Source of the DNA: Isochrysis galbana
Taxonomy: Eukaryota; Haptophyta; Isochrysidales; Isochrysidaceae
NCBI GenBank assembly: GCA_018136815.1
Contig: CM030942.1
Coordinates: 1,759,171-1,823,170 of the forward strand
DNA length: 64,000 nt
Reading direction: 5' to 3'
In this document: positions 10,717-20,200 of the stretch, in pieces
How positions within the stretch are numbered: the stretch's first letter is position 1
Layout of the letters: each line of letters begins with the position of its first letter
The notes under the pieces: generated by a model
The model's database searches: none
Told to the model about the DNA's origin: nothing
What the model saw: only the letters and a program-made list of their open reading frames with translations
Translations under genes and position numbers: made by a program

Positions 10717-11778
10717 CATGGATGCCCCGTCAGGCTGATATCAGGTTCTGATATCAGGTTATCAGGCCTACTAGACCTGATAACCTGATATCAGGCTGAT
10801 ATTATGACTACTAACTTTAGAATAAAATAAAATTCACGTCAGTAAACGAGCCATCGACCCGAACCGCGAGCGATCGGCCATGCCTCTCAGTGACGATGGA
10901 TGATGGGCTGCGAGGCTGGGTGGAGGCGAGGCTGGTGGCGGCGAGGCTGGGTGGAGGTGAGGCTGGTGGAGGCGAGGCTGGTCGCAACGAGGCTGGTGGC
11001 GGCGAGGCTGGTCGTAATGAGGCTGGTGGTAACGAGGCTGGGGTGGCGGTGGGGTTGGTGGCGGCCAGGCTGGTTGCGGCGAGGCTGGTGGCTGCGAGGC
11101 TGGTGGCTGCGAGGCTGGTGGCTGCGAGGCTGGTGTCGGCGAGGCTGGTGGCTGCGAGACTGGTGGCTGCGAGGCTGGGTGCAGGCGAGGCTGGTGGCTG
11201 CGAGGCTGGGTGGAGGCGAGGCTGGTGGCGGCGACGCTGGTTGCCAGGGGGGAGGGCGACTGGTGTTGAGGTGGGGAGGCGGGGTGGCGCTGGGGCAGGC
11301 GCGAGCGCAGCGGCGAGGCTGGCAGCGAGGCGGGTGAGCCAGCGAGGCGGGCGGCTGCGAAGGGGACGGCGGTGGGGCGAGCAGAGGTAGCAGGGGACGC
11401 GCTGGCGGCGGAGCGGGCGGGAACAGCGGCAGCAGTCGCGGGCTCTGGGGGGGGGGAGGGGTGTGGGGCGGGTGCGCCTCCGGCGGAGCGGCAGAGGCGG
11501 GTGCGCGGGGGGGGCGGCGTGGGTTCCCGCGGGGGGGAGGGGTGGGGGTTCGCTGGTTCGCTGGGGGGGGGGCTCTCCCCTCCGCTTCCACACGAACCCC
11601 CTCTCCGCTTCTAGCTAGACGTAGTCCATTTCCTCGGATCTTAGAATGGCTCATTAGAAAATTATAATATTAGTGGTGGACCACCTGATATCAGCCTGAT
11701 ATCAGGTCCTGATATCACCTGATATCAGGTATCAGGTCGCCAAGACCTGATGACCTGAGACCTGACGGGGCATCCGGG
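10717..11778. mobile_element. hAT-like non-autonomous DNA transposon
   Basis: Flanked by an exact 8-bp duplication CCAACCAG (10709-10716 and 11779-11786). Terminal inverted repeats: left CATGGATGCCCCGTCAGG, right (complement) CCCGGATGCCCCGTCAGG. Both ends carry clusters of the palindrome CTGATATCAG and its variants (10735-10800 and 11685-11760). 8-bp duplications with short terminal repeats are the hAT hallmark. The interior is a GAGGCTGGTGGC minisatellite plus GC-rich filler; no transposase is encoded. Confidence 0.75.
10905..11350. repeat. About 15-bp minisatellite GCGAGGCTGGTGGCT inside the hAT-like element
   Basis: Roughly 25-30 imperfect units of GCGAGGCTGGTGGC(T/G). All three plus frames lack stops over much of it, producing spurious open frames. 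Confidence 0.7.
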
Positions 11779-11814
11779 CCAACCAGGCCAGTGGCCAGTG
11801 CTGGTAGTGCACAA

Positions 11815-11983
11815 GGGCCGGCCCCCGGAAACTGAAAATGAAGGAGTGAAGGGGGGCAGAGGAGGAGGTGGTGGAGGGAGGGAACTTAAGGGCGATGTCC
11901 GAGTTGAGAAAGGGGAACCTTGAACTAGTAGGTGTGTAGCCCGGAATCTTCAGACGTTGTGTGTGTGTGTGTGTGTGTGTGTG
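11815..11983 (+). mobile_element. Family E 3'-end fragment followed by (TG)n
   Basis: GGAAACTGAAAATGAAGGA through CTAGTAGGTGTGTAGCC to ATCTTCAGACG matches the 3' part of the family E element at 6311-6778. The expected T tail is replaced by a TG microsatellite (about 11957-11983). Confidence 0.6.
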
Positions 11984-12077
11984 TAGGCGACCCAAGCGCA
12001 TGCGCCACTAGAGTCAGATCCGTGCCCATTACGAGGTTGAATGACGCATGGGCCTGGGTCGGGGAAACTGTTTGTGT

Positions 12078-12490
12078 TTAGGCGAGCCTTTCCGCCATCC
12101 CAAGCGAATGCGCGCCACTAGAGTCATTGGTTCTGAAGATCGGAGCGCTGAGCTCTCGCGCATTCTTGATCTTGGGCTTCCTCCCTTGGGAGGCTTTATT
12201 CGTGCGCACTATCAGGCGCTCATCCGAGACTTCTAGGCCCCTAATGAGGATCGTGAACATGTTTAGTGTGCATTCTATAACTGGTGTATGGTGGAATGTG
12301 TAGTTTTCAAACTCCACTTTGTAAAATCACTTATCAGGTACCTCCATGCCACTAGGTATAGAGCTTTCAGGCTATCGGGCGTCGACGTGTTCGGATAGGC
12401 AAACAATCTGTCCTTACCCTTAGTTTTTTGTGTTATTGACCTTTTATGATCGGGTGTGAAGCCAGCTAAAGTCTCTATGGTCTTGAATAT
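12078..12490 (-). mobile_element. LINE family D ORF2 C-terminal fragment
   Basis: The minus strand encodes KDRLFAYPNTSTPDSLKALY and then, one frame over, VRTNKASQGRKPKIKNARE and MAERLA-stop. This matches the end of the LINE ORF2 at 62970-64000. It is frameshifted and 5' truncated. It abuts a plus-strand family E tail (about 12490-12597). Confidence 0.75.
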
Positions 12491-12597
12491 TTGGATCAAG
12501 GAGGAGGCGGGGGGAGGGGGTATAAGGGCGGTGTCGTAGCAGTGACAGGGTAACCTAGATATAGTAGGCGAGTAGCCCAAAATCTTCAGATGTTTTT
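12490..12597 (+). mobile_element. Family E 3' tail, about 108 bp
   Basis: GGGCGGTGTCGTAGCAGTGA...GTAGGCGAGTAGCCC...ATCTTCAGATG followed by seven T. This is the same 3' end as at 6311-6778 (minus) and 59419-59522 (minus). Confidence 0.65.
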
Positions 12598-12809
12598 TTC
12601 ATGATAGTGTATTAGTAATACAAGATAAGCAAGCAAAGAACAAGGACAAGGATAGGCGAGGACGATGGCTGTTGCGTAGAATAGCTGCAGCACATGGTGA
12701 TTTGAAGTTCAAAATGGGCGGAGTAGAGTGACACCGCATCACACAAGGCTGGAGGCCGAGTTCAAAGAGCAGGCACAAGTAGTAGATCAAAAGGTGGCCC
12801 GGGCGTCCA

Positions 12810-15053
12810 TCAGAAATACTCGCCTACATAGATGACATTGTTCGCGTTCGATGTGGGCGTGCCGTCGTTGGGCTCGCTCGAGATGATGGGAGCTACGCCC
12901 TCAATATTGGCTGTGATTTGGTCGGCGTTGACCGAAATATTCTCATCCCCTTCTCTAGGAACGGTTCTCGGCATTTCCTGGTCTCTGGAAGGACCCTTGT
13001 TCGCAGAATCAGGCGACAAAGCGTCATTCGTGGCGACCGCGCTAGCCTCCGACAAACTCGAAGTGCCACGAAATGGAGCCGTGCCTGTAGCTCCACTCGT
13101 TCCTGCGATCCTACGCCCCCTCGGCGCCTCCGTGATCGGCCGAAGCTTGGGCAGACCTCGGCGAAGCTCCTCGACGAAGTCTCTCGGTGGCAAGGTAGAC
13201 GATTCGGTGCGTGGTGAGGGGGTGGCTGTGGCAGCTCGATCGCCCGCCTTCCTGAGCTTGGATCGGTCGAAGCCTTTCAGTTGGTCGACAAGGTCACCCA
13301 TCTGTGGTTCTGAAGTCGCCTTGATAGATGGGCATGGGGCCGGCGGCGGTGGCGGCGGCGGCGACGACAAGACAGGACGTGGAGATGGCAGGGTACTACG
13401 AATTACCGCAGACGCTGGGGTGGCTGGGGATGCATGGGTGGGGGTGGTGAAGGCTGCGGCCGCGGACAACATTTTTGAAATGTCGAAGGTTTGCGCAAGG
13501 CTTGCTTGTACACGCTCGGCGACTGCCTTGTCTTGTAACGCCTGTTGAAGGGCCTTGCGCATCTCAGCAAGCTCTGCTTCCTCGCGCTGCAGTAAGGCAC
13601 TCATAGCCTCGACCTCAACCCGGATGACCTCGTCCAAACGAGCTGCCGCGGCCATGGCAGCAGCGCAGAAGCCCGCCGCTTCCGTCCAAGCTGTCGAAGC
13701 GGACAAGCCGCCCCAATACGATCCTGCATATGAGGCGGCCGTCGCTGCTGCTTTGGCTGAAGCAGCGTGCACCTCTCTCACCCTTGAGCTGAGCGAGCGT
13801 TCGAGCTCAGCCAATCTGCGGCCAACTGATGATGTGCCAGCGAGGAGGGCTGCAGTTCGGCGAGGGGTGGTGAGATTTGATTTCGTGTCCCCTCGGGTGG
13901 ATGCGCCACAAGTTAAGCCATCTAGGGCTCGCCTCTGCAGACACTCCCCCTCGAGACGCGCAACACCGCTCACAGCATCCGCCACGGCATGCGCCTCCTC
14001 TAGTTCTTGATGCAACTTCCGCACATTCGACAATGCGTGAACCGTCTCGCTCCTGGCACGCTCCAGCTGCTCGCGAAGAGATTTGGACTCGGCTTCCTCA
14101 TGGGCAAGCTTGTCGCGAAGCGAGAGCAATTGCTTGCCCATGGAGCGAAGTGCGTTGTTCTTTGCTGCTAGCTCCTGGCGCATCTCGGCCTCTGATACCG
14201 TGGTGACATTGAGGGAAACAGCGGTCGAGGTGGCCCCAATCTCACTCGCACTCGGCCCCCCAAAACTATGATCTAGAGCCTTGGAGGCAAGGAGGTTGTC
14301 CGCCCATCTTCTCCCGCGTGTCACACTGTGTCGGGGAATTCTGGTCGAGGCGCCATTCTGCTGGACCGATATGGCGGAGTCGGAATCATCTGAAGAGGAA
14401 CCAGATGACGGAGACAGCCGATCCGCAACAGGTTCGATTGCACAAGAGCTAGGTGATACCGGCGCTTTGTGTGCCGGTGTCGCCTCCAGCACAGGCGCGC
14501 TCATCCGCCGCACCGAGTTCGCAGCGCGCGCGCGTTGCACACGCTCGACGAGACGGTCAGAATTCTGGAAGGAAGCCAATGTGGCCTTGAGCTCTTTAAC
14601 TTCCCGGGCGTGCTGCGACTCACTCGCTTCGTGTGCAGCACGTAGCTCTGCCACTTGCTTGGCCAGCGCTGTACGTGCAGTGTTGGACTCAGAAAGCTCC
14701 TCCATCAGAGCGAGTCTTTGCTCGTGCATCGCAGTCGCCTGATCTCGTAGCACTTTCTGCTCGCGGGTGCAAACCTCGAGTGCAGTGTTGCGCTGGCGGA
14801 TCGCAGCGTCGACAGCGTCCATTGCCTCATCGATCCTCCCCCGCATGCTCGCCACCAGCGTAAGCGCCTTGGCAGCAGCGTGCGCGAGCGGCCGGACCTC
14901 GACCACGAGGGACGCTTGTAGTCGGCGTGCCTCGAATGAGCTGACGGAACCACCAGACTGCTGGACAAGCTTGGCGCCCAGGCCTGCAACAGCCGCCACA
15001 GCATTGGATGCTGTGTCGGCGCTCTCCCGGAGGAGGCCGAAGGCGGTCTCCAT
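12810..15053 (-). CDS. Coiled-coil, polyproline and WH2-like protein
   Basis: Intronless 747-codon frame. Residues about 1-190 and 280-540 are Ala/Glu/Leu/Arg-rich with heptad character (for example LAKQVAELRAAHEASESQHA and LRSMGKQLLSLRDKLAHEEA), so coiled coil is likely. At about 560-576 lies SSPPPPPPPAPCP, followed at about 584-600 by DLVDQLKGFDRSKLRKAGDR, which looks like a WH2 actin-binding motif (hydrophobic helix plus LKK-like end). A second candidate, FVEELRRGLPKLRPIT, is at about 623-638. Coiled coil plus polyproline plus WH2 is the plan of actin nucleation-promoting proteins (inference); I recognise no named orthologue. The central Ser-rich linker (about 180-250) is probably disordered. 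The first Met lies just after a G-rich upstream tract. Confidence 0.7.
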   Translation of the reverse strand: METAFGLLRESADTASNAVAAVAGLGAKLVQQSGGSVSSFEARRLQASLVVEVRPLAHAAAKALTLVASMRGRIDEAMDAVDAAIRQRNTALEVCTREQKVLRDQATAMHEQRLALMEELSESNTARTALAKQVAELRAAHEASESQHAREVKELKATLASFQNSDRLVERVQRARAANSVRRMSAPVLEATPAHKAPVSPSSCAIEPVADRLSPSSGSSSDDSDSAISVQQNGASTRIPRHSVTRGRRWADNLLASKALDHSFGGPSASEIGATSTAVSLNVTTVSEAEMRQELAAKNNALRSMGKQLLSLRDKLAHEEAESKSLREQLERARSETVHALSNVRKLHQELEEAHAVADAVSGVARLEGECLQRRALDGLTCGASTRGDTKSNLTTPRRTAALLAGTSSVGRRLAELERSLSSRVREVHAASAKAAATAASYAGSYWGGLSASTAWTEAAGFCAAAMAAAARLDEVIRVEVEAMSALLQREEAELAEMRKALQQALQDKAVAERVQASLAQTFDISKMLSAAAAFTTPTHASPATPASAVIRSTLPSPRPVLSSPPPPPPPAPCPSIKATSEPQMGDLVDQLKGFDRSKLRKAGDRAATATPSPRTESSTLPPRDFVEELRRGLPKLRPITEAPRGRRIAGTSGATGTAPFRGTSSLSEASAVATNDALSPDSANKGPSRDQEMPRTVPREGDENISVNADQITANIEGVAPIISSEPNDGTPTSNANNVIYVGEYF

Positions 15054-15290
15054 GGGGGGCCCAGGAGCGAGGCGAGTGGAGGAAAAGGCAAGGTGGAGAG
15101 AGGCGTTGGTTGGGGATGGGACGGGAGTGGGGAGAGCGGGCGCGCGCGCGGGCCACAGAGCCGAGGATTAGAGAGAGACGGGGGGGTGGGGGGGGGGGGG
15201 GGGAAGGGGGAGGGGGAGGGGGATAGGGGAGCGAGCGCGCGCGCGCGAAGGGAAGGGCGAGGGAAAAGAACCTGTGAGTTCTTTATCTCC
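15054..15290. promoter_or_regulatory. G-rich upstream region of the WH2-like gene
   Basis: Contains a long G run (about 15188-15203), GGGGGA repeats and alternating GCGCGC at about 15234-15248. It is placed where the promoter and 5' UTR should be. No specific factor site is recognised. Confidence 0.35.
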
Positions 15291-15519
15291 GTACTTTACT
15301 GCCGGAGGACCGAACCATGTGCTTCGCCTCGGTTTCTTCAGTATTTCTTGTCGCAGCTTCCCTCGCTGGCGAGGAGCCGCCGGGGGGTCGCAGGCAGAAG
15401 GAGGGGGCGCACTGAGATGCCGAGACGCAATGCGATGGCCCAACGACCACCCACATAAAATATAGAGTACTCGGTAGGGAGTACCATTAGGAATTGTAGT
15501 CTTGTAAGAGGTCTTGTTT

Positions 15520-15715
15520 GTGTGGACTCAAGTGAGTTCTTTTGTATATGTGTAGGTTCTACTCCCATAGTGGCAACGTGGGGTGTTGTCGGGACACGGG
15601 TTCTCGCCGTTGCGCTAGCGCTATGTTCATGCCTATGATCTACACAATGTTGCTGACTATCACTGGGCCCCATAAGGGTGGGGCCAAACATGGTACCCCC
15701 GCCGAGAGGGGATCA
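15520..15715. repeat. Dispersed repeat F, copy 2
   Basis: TTCTACTCCCATAGTGGCAACGTG, GATCTACACAATGTTGCTGA, CACTGGGCCCCATAAGGGTG and ACATGGTACCCCCGCCGAGA occur in the same order as in the copy near 61690-61885, and in part as near 5390-5510. TGGACTCAAGTG (about 15523) and GGTTCTACTCC (about 15555) loosely resemble Pol III A and B boxes; that reading is weak. Confidence 0.55.
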
Positions 15716-16170
15716 GTCCCTTCTCGCGTGCGCCTCAACGCACGCTCACCGAGCCTCTTCACCCAACACAAGGTTGGAAATTGGGCCAACAACGAATTCG
15801 TTGTTGAACAAAATTCATTGTCACTGCTACCGACTACGCTCCGCGGAGCAACCATCGGGCCTCAATCACTGCACCGGGTCCAACAGTCTCTGTCATCACT
15901 GTCTCGCGAACTACTCGCGAATTTCCTTGGAACTCTGAGCCTCAATACCCCCAAACCATCTCTGCTGATTGACGGGGAGAACTGTCAACTTTCTCAGCAG
16001 TTCGAATATAAACTTCTTAATAGTCTCACCGCACACGCGGCCGTGGACCCTCTACTTTCTACTCACGCAGCAAAACTTTCTACACCCCCACTCCCCCGGC
16101 CCTTTCCCCCCCGCCATCAGGCTAAGGCCTGTAACCACTTGGATTTGGGACTAACCGGATATTGTGGGTA
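15716..16170. other. Intergenic, no supported gene
   Basis: The plus frame 15542-16171 is open for 209 codons but runs through repeat F and has no domain. Confidence 0.4.
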
Positions 16171-16174
16171 GTTC

Positions 16175-16230
16175 ACCGACCCCTATCTAGTTAGATAGTG
16201 ATAGTGACCGACCCCTATCTAGTTAGATAG
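16175..16230. repeat. Tandem CTATCTAGTTAGATAGTGATAG units
   Basis: GACCCCTATCTAGTTAGATAG followed by TGATAGT occurs twice in direct repeat about 30 bp apart. It shares its palindrome with 6130-6262. Confidence 0.6.
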
Positions 16231-16309
16231 TGATAGTTACAAATGGCTCCCTGGGTAGCTGGGTATTCTGGGTATCCCGATACCCATACCCATAGATTTA
16301 CTACTTTTA

Positions 16310-16432
16310 ACTACTACTACTTATAATATATTATATTATTATTATATAGTAGTATATATATATAGTGTGTTGTACGTACGCGCGTGCGTGCGTGCGTGCA
16401 TGCGCGCGTGTGTGTGCGTGCGCGTGTGTGTG
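16310..16432. repeat. TA-rich stretch followed by alternating purine-pyrimidine (CG/TG)n
   Basis: 16310-16362 is almost pure A/T; 16364-16432 is alternating GTAC/GCGC/TGTG. The second part is prone to Z-DNA. Confidence 0.6.
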
Positions 16433-16773
16433 CCCCTACCTACATATACGGCCGCAAGCCGCAAGCGGAGCCTCTTTTTTTCTTTTTTCCCCCCTATGGT
16501 ATCGCTTTCCCCCTGCCTTCTTTTTACTTATTTTGCGGCGGTGTCCGTTTTGAGAGGCGGGAGCCGGCGCGCCGGCGCGAGGCGGCAGGCGGGAGGGAGG
16601 TGAACCTGTCGCCAAAGAAGATGCTGCTGTGGGCATGCGGCCGTCGGGCAGTTGCTGCCGGCAGATGGCCGGCGGCGGGGGCAAGCCATCAGGCATGCCA
16701 GGAGGATGGGTGGTTCCTCTCCCATGGCAGGGGAGGAGTGGAGAGGGGGGGGGGGCTCGTGCCCCCCCATGGG

Positions 16774-16796
16774 CGAACTAAGTATAAACTTAGTTG
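16774..16796 (-). other. Hairpin AACTAAGT/ACTTAGTT, LINE-like 5' end
   Basis: On minus, AACTAAGT, a 4-nt loop and ACTTAGTT precede an ATG by a few bases. This is the same hairpin as upstream of LINE ORF1 starts at 50647 and 54186. The peptide downstream is Pro-rich but does not start MERA, so the assignment is tentative. Confidence 0.4.
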
Positions 16797-16799
16797 AAC

Positions 16800-17248
16800 A
16801 TTGACATCATACATCATGATAGATTGAGTCATTGCCATTGAGAAAAGCTAGTGTACATAGATTGCGTAGAGACGACGGGAAGGCGAGTCTCGAGGTGGAG
16901 GTGAACACAAACAGTAGCACACCAACCATTGGGAAGCAGGAAATAGACGATATTCATGAGTCAACTCGACCCCTTCGTTCTGCCATCGGCACTAATAGCA
17001 ACGGGAACTCCACAACGTCTCGTGGAGCCGCATGATGCTATGTTCTCAACGAGTGCTAACGTGTGGTTAGTCACGACGCGCACGCCACCTTCACCCCACC
17101 GACTGAATGGGACATGCGAGTGGAATAACGCAAAAGGTCAAGCGTAGAGACAACGTCACATCACGCTAGCAAAGGCGAGGCCAGCAATTGTAATTGCTGC
17201 ATGGTTGTCTCAAATGGTCCGCATATTGCAAAAGAGACAGCCACGATC
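16800..17248. other. Downstream of the giant gene; no gene seen
   Basis: Short open frames only, no recognisable domain. The 3' UTR of the giant minus-strand gene is expected here. Confidence 0.35.
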
Positions 17249-20200
17249 TCACTTATCGTTGGTGTCGCTCACCAAACTGGTCTCCTCTGTGTCCAACATG
17301 GCAGGCGATCTTCGGGGCAGCAACGCCGGCGGCGATGGTGATTGTGATGTGCCGGCTTGACAACCCGAGAAGGAGGTGCCTGGATGATTTGTTGCAGACG
17401 TTCTCGCTGCCCCCGAAAGACTCGATTGGTTGCTGCGGTCGTCTTGCGGCCATGCGACTGTAGACGACCCTAATGAAGATCTCCCTAGACTATTCCTAGA
17501 ATTTCCTAACGGCGTGGGTGCGGAACGGTGTTGGAGAGGAGAGGGATTCGCGGGCGGTGTAGGTGCATCTCTCCACTTCAGCGGCGGCAACGGTTGGCGA
17601 GCAACCGAAGAAGGCCGTCTTGTGTTGGGGCTGTTGTGCGCGGAGGAATCGCTGGCTTCGGCAGTCTTTTGTCTGGCGCGTTCAATAGCAGCCCTACCCG
17701 CCCCGCTCAGCCGCGTTGGAGGCAACGGTGATGGCCGATTCGCCCTAGTTGGCGAGCTAGGGACTCTCTCCATTGCTGTTCGCGCACGCGCCGCGGCCAT
17801 CATGTTCGCCTCTAAGTTTCGATCGATATCACTTGGAGTGGGACGGCGAGATTCAGTGCCTCGCACAAATGCCGGCAAAGTTTCCTCAGGAGGCGAAGCG
17901 GCACCAACTTGCAGCAACTCTTGCGACGGCGGGCGCGACCCACACTCGTGAGGCCTACTTATGAACCCTTGAGGTTGACGAGCCTCGTCCATGCGAGAAA
18001 CCGACGAGGAAGCGGGATTCGTCCTACATCGCCGGAGCGCCGGTCGGCCGCGTGCACTCCTCATGCTCTCCTCCACCTCCAGCTGCGACACCATCGATAA
18101 AGGAGGCAGCCTAAATCCTGGCGGGGGCTGCTTGGCACCCTGTGACGGCTGCCATCGCTTGGCGCGTTGCAGCGCAAGCTTCGACGCGGCCGCGTCGCTC
18201 GAGGGGCCCGGCTGCCGCGCTGATGCAATGCCAGATGTGGCGGCCCCGGCCGTGCCGGCCGTGGCCTCATCCTTGGGTTTGTACAGCCCCTTGTGGAGCT
18301 CCTCGTCGGGTAAGGCATAATTCGGCTGGACCGCCTTGGAGGCACGCATCCATTGCCATGCGAGAGCGGCTAGGCAGAGAAGGGCAATGGCGCCGACGAT
18401 GACGCTGATAGACACGATCCAAGCAACATTCGATGTGGCAGTATTAGAAGACAATGCTTGGCTATCGCCCGTGTTGATGGGTGCAACTGGCGGCGGGGAA
18501 GGCGATGCCGAAAGGTTGGGGCGAGCGCCACAATCTGCACAATCTGTCCCGTACGAACACGAAGAATCTATCGAGCCGGTCGAGCCATCGTTGCAGAGTC
18601 CATCATTCGAGAAAAAGCAAGAATCAGCACACAAGTAGTCGGGAGGTGCTCCAGGAGGGGGAGCCGGCGGTGGTCGTGGCGGGAAGAGAGAGATGGGTGT
18701 GACAGTGAGGGCGGTGGAATCGATACCGAAAATGGTTGCGGCCGTCTGCTGAAGCTGGGTTGGGTCTCCATCTAGGACGCTGTCCAGCACGACCGAGACC
18801 GCAATGGCGCGCACGCTAGAGGCGACGATATCCGTGACAGCGGTTGGATCCACTTCTAGCGTGGACGCTAATGCGGTCGAGGTCACGCTTGGAACCACGG
18901 TGACGGTGTCCCCTGGAGCCAGCTCACGGCTGAGAGTTAAAGATGCCGTCTGAGCAAGTGACCGTCGACGCACTAACTTGTAAGAGACTGTACAAGTGTC
19001 GGTACCGGCAGAAGCGCACGCGACCGACTCGGTGCCCTGCCTGACCTGCTCCAAGGTGAGCAGCGTCTCATCGTAGGTCACTTCGTAGTCGGCCTCTTGC
19101 GTCACTGTGATCGTACTTTGCCGATTCCCATCAAGTCCCGCAGCGACCTCGGATGCGACCGTCGAGGCGTTCATCGCACTGCTCAACGTGCTGTTGCCCA
19201 CGTCCATGCGCAGCTCGAAACCCTGCCGGCTCGGAGCGATCGGCGGTGGCGAAGGCGGCGGCGGGGACGGCGGCGACAACGGCAGCGGAGGCGGCGATGG
19301 CGGCGGCGATGGCGGCGGCGGCGACGGTGGTGGCGGCGACGGTGGTGGCGGCGATGGCAGCGGCGACGGCGGCGGCGGCGACGGCGGCGGAGTTGATGGC
19401 GGAGGCGGCGACGGAGGTGGGGGCGATGGCGGCGGCGGCGATGGTGGCGGCGGAGATGGCGGCGGCGGCGACGGCAGGGGTGGAGATGGCGGCGGAGACG
19501 ACGGCGGCAGCGGCGATGGCGGCGGCAGTGACGGAGGAGGGGGCGAAGGAGGCTGAGAAGGGGGCGGCTGGGATGGCGGCGGCGGCGGTCTTTGTGGGGC
19601 GTCCGCTGGGACCGCAGGTGGGAAACGTGGTGGAGGCAATGATGGCGGCGGAGGAGACGGCGGCGGTGGCGATGGGGGCGGTGGAGAGGGCGGCGGCTGC
19701 GATGGGGACGGTGGCGGTGATGATGGCGGCGGCGGTAATGGCGGGGACGGCGAAGGCGGTGGAGGCGATGATGGTGGAGGTGACGGCGGCGGAGGGGATG
19801 GAGGCGGACTTGGGGGCGGTGAAGACGGCGGCGGAGGCAAGGGAAGAGGAGACGTCGGAGGTGGACTTGGTGGTGGTGATGACGGGGGAGATGGCGTGGA
19901 CGGAGGGGGCGTCGGTTCCGTAGGGATCGGTGGCTGAAAGGGCGGGGGTGGCACCGGTGGAGCAGGTGACGGTGGCGGGGGCGAAGGATGAGGAGGTGAA
20001 GGAGGTAGAGATGGAGGGGGAAAGCTCGGCGGCGGAGGCATAGGCGCAGGAGAAGATGGCGGCGGCGGCGAGGGCAGCGGCGACGAGGGCGGCGGCGGCG
20101 AGGGCGGCGGCGGTAAAGGTGGCGGCAGCAAAGGCGGCGGCGGCAAAGGCGGCGGTTGAGAAGGTGGCGGTAGAAACGGCGGCGGCGGTGAGGGCGGAGG

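Noticed and set aside
10905-11350. Coding gene in the GAGGCTGGTGGC region
   Set aside because: Open frames result from a stop-free minisatellite inside a transposon; no unique domain on either strand.
15523-15566. tRNA gene or tRNA-derived SINE
   Set aside because: A/B-box-like words are poor matches, spacing is short and no cloverleaf could be drawn.
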